A DNA stretch of 6,173 nt from Veillonella sp. (GTDB taxonomy: Bacteria > Bacillota > Negativicutes > Veillonellales > Veillonellaceae), in contig NZ_DXLG01000095.1 in NCBI RefSeq assembly GCF_019414865.1, positions 1 to 6,173 on the forward strand. Direction: 5' to 3'. Shown here one piece after another: positions 6,094-6,173 of the stretch. The notes beneath the pieces were generated by a model. The model had not been told where the DNA came from. It searched no databases and saw only the letters and a program-made list of their open reading frames with translations. The translations under genes and the position numbers were made by a program. Each line of letters begins with the position of its first letter. Positions within the stretch are counted from its first letter, which is position 1.

Positions 6094-6099
6094 ATTATA
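6094..6099 (-). promoter_or_regulatory. -10 box upstream of the leader terminator
   Basis: A perfect TATAAT lies on the minus strand, about 50 nt upstream of the terminator hairpin. No good -35 hexamer is present at 16-18 nt. If active, it would start transcription near 6087 and give an RNA of about 84 nt ending at the U tract, or a long leader for the cit operon on read-through. Confidence 0.3.
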
Positions 6100-6173
6100 T
6101 CGAAAAAGTCTAATACTGAAATAGCATGGATAGACAGTTATAAAGCCTTATATAGACTCGATTTGTATAATCT

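Larger units (their letters stand above)
5776..6173. other. Gene-free upstream region of the cit operon
   Basis: No convincing coding sequence is present in this 398-nt stretch. The longest minus-strand reading frame (5849-6046) starts with GTG next to the terminator arm, runs through the hairpin and U tract, and has no family resemblance. The region holds the terminator, two -10 boxes, several dyads and the transporter's ribosome binding site. All three minus-strand frames entering from 6173 reach stops within about 65 nt, so the end of a neighbouring gene could lie there but cannot be assigned. Confidence 0.6.

Noticed and set aside
6166..6171. Plus-strand TATAAT near the right edge, possible rightward promoter
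   Set aside because: TG is directly adjacent rather than one base away, no -35 hexamer is seen at 16-18 nt, and the window ends before any gene.
1..6173. CRISPR arrays, insertion sequences, tRNA or rRNA genes
   Set aside because: No regularly spaced direct repeats, transposase-like frames, CCA-ended cloverleaf or rRNA-like stretches were seen on reading both strands.

Overview
All recognisable genes in this window lie on the minus strand, so transcription reads from right to left. They form two operons. The DNA is AT-rich, with purine-rich Shine-Dalgarno sites 5-9 nt before most starts and UUCG or U-tract terminators. Together with a citD-citE-citF set next to a DASS-family carboxylate carrier, this fits an anaerobic Firmicute-lineage fermenter. 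The style suggests Veillonella or another Negativicute, but that placement is inference from sequence style, not from a marker gene.

Right end (6173-5776) holds no convincing gene. It contains a strong terminator hairpin with a U7 tract pointing left (6004-6045), preceded by a perfect -10 box and a start-stop codon pair. Left of that are a second perfect -10 box (5885-5890) and several short inverted repeats that could be operators or leader structures for the operon below.

Operon 1 (5775-1498) encodes a DASS/CitT-like carboxylate transporter, a 105-nt gap with a strong 8+4-bp hairpin, then CitD (small 'acyl-carrier' subunit), CitE (citryl lyase subunit) and CitF (CoA/ACP transferase subunit). 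citD, citE and citF overlap by 1 and 11 nt and are probably translationally coupled. An 18-bp UUCG hairpin with a U tract ends the operon 8 nt after citF. The carrier would import citrate or a related acid, and the lyase would split it into acetate and an oxo-acid (oxaloacetate for citrate).

The main surprise is CitD. The serine that carries the 2'-(5''-phosphoribosyl)-3'-dephospho-CoA arm in classical citrate lyase is replaced by lysine (Lys15), and there is no serine in the first 26 residues. The operon also lacks citC, citX and citG, the genes for acetylating, attaching and making that arm. This hints at a prosthetic-group-free lyase working on free CoA thioesters, or at a second CitD and maturation set elsewhere in the genome.

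Operon 2 (1321-61) has its own good promoter (1372-1400). It encodes a 291-aa protein resembling DUF4261 proteins and a 118-aa single-domain cupin 28 nt downstream. Neither has an evident link to citrate metabolism. A 10-bp inverted repeat (1-50) follows the cupin gene at the window edge.
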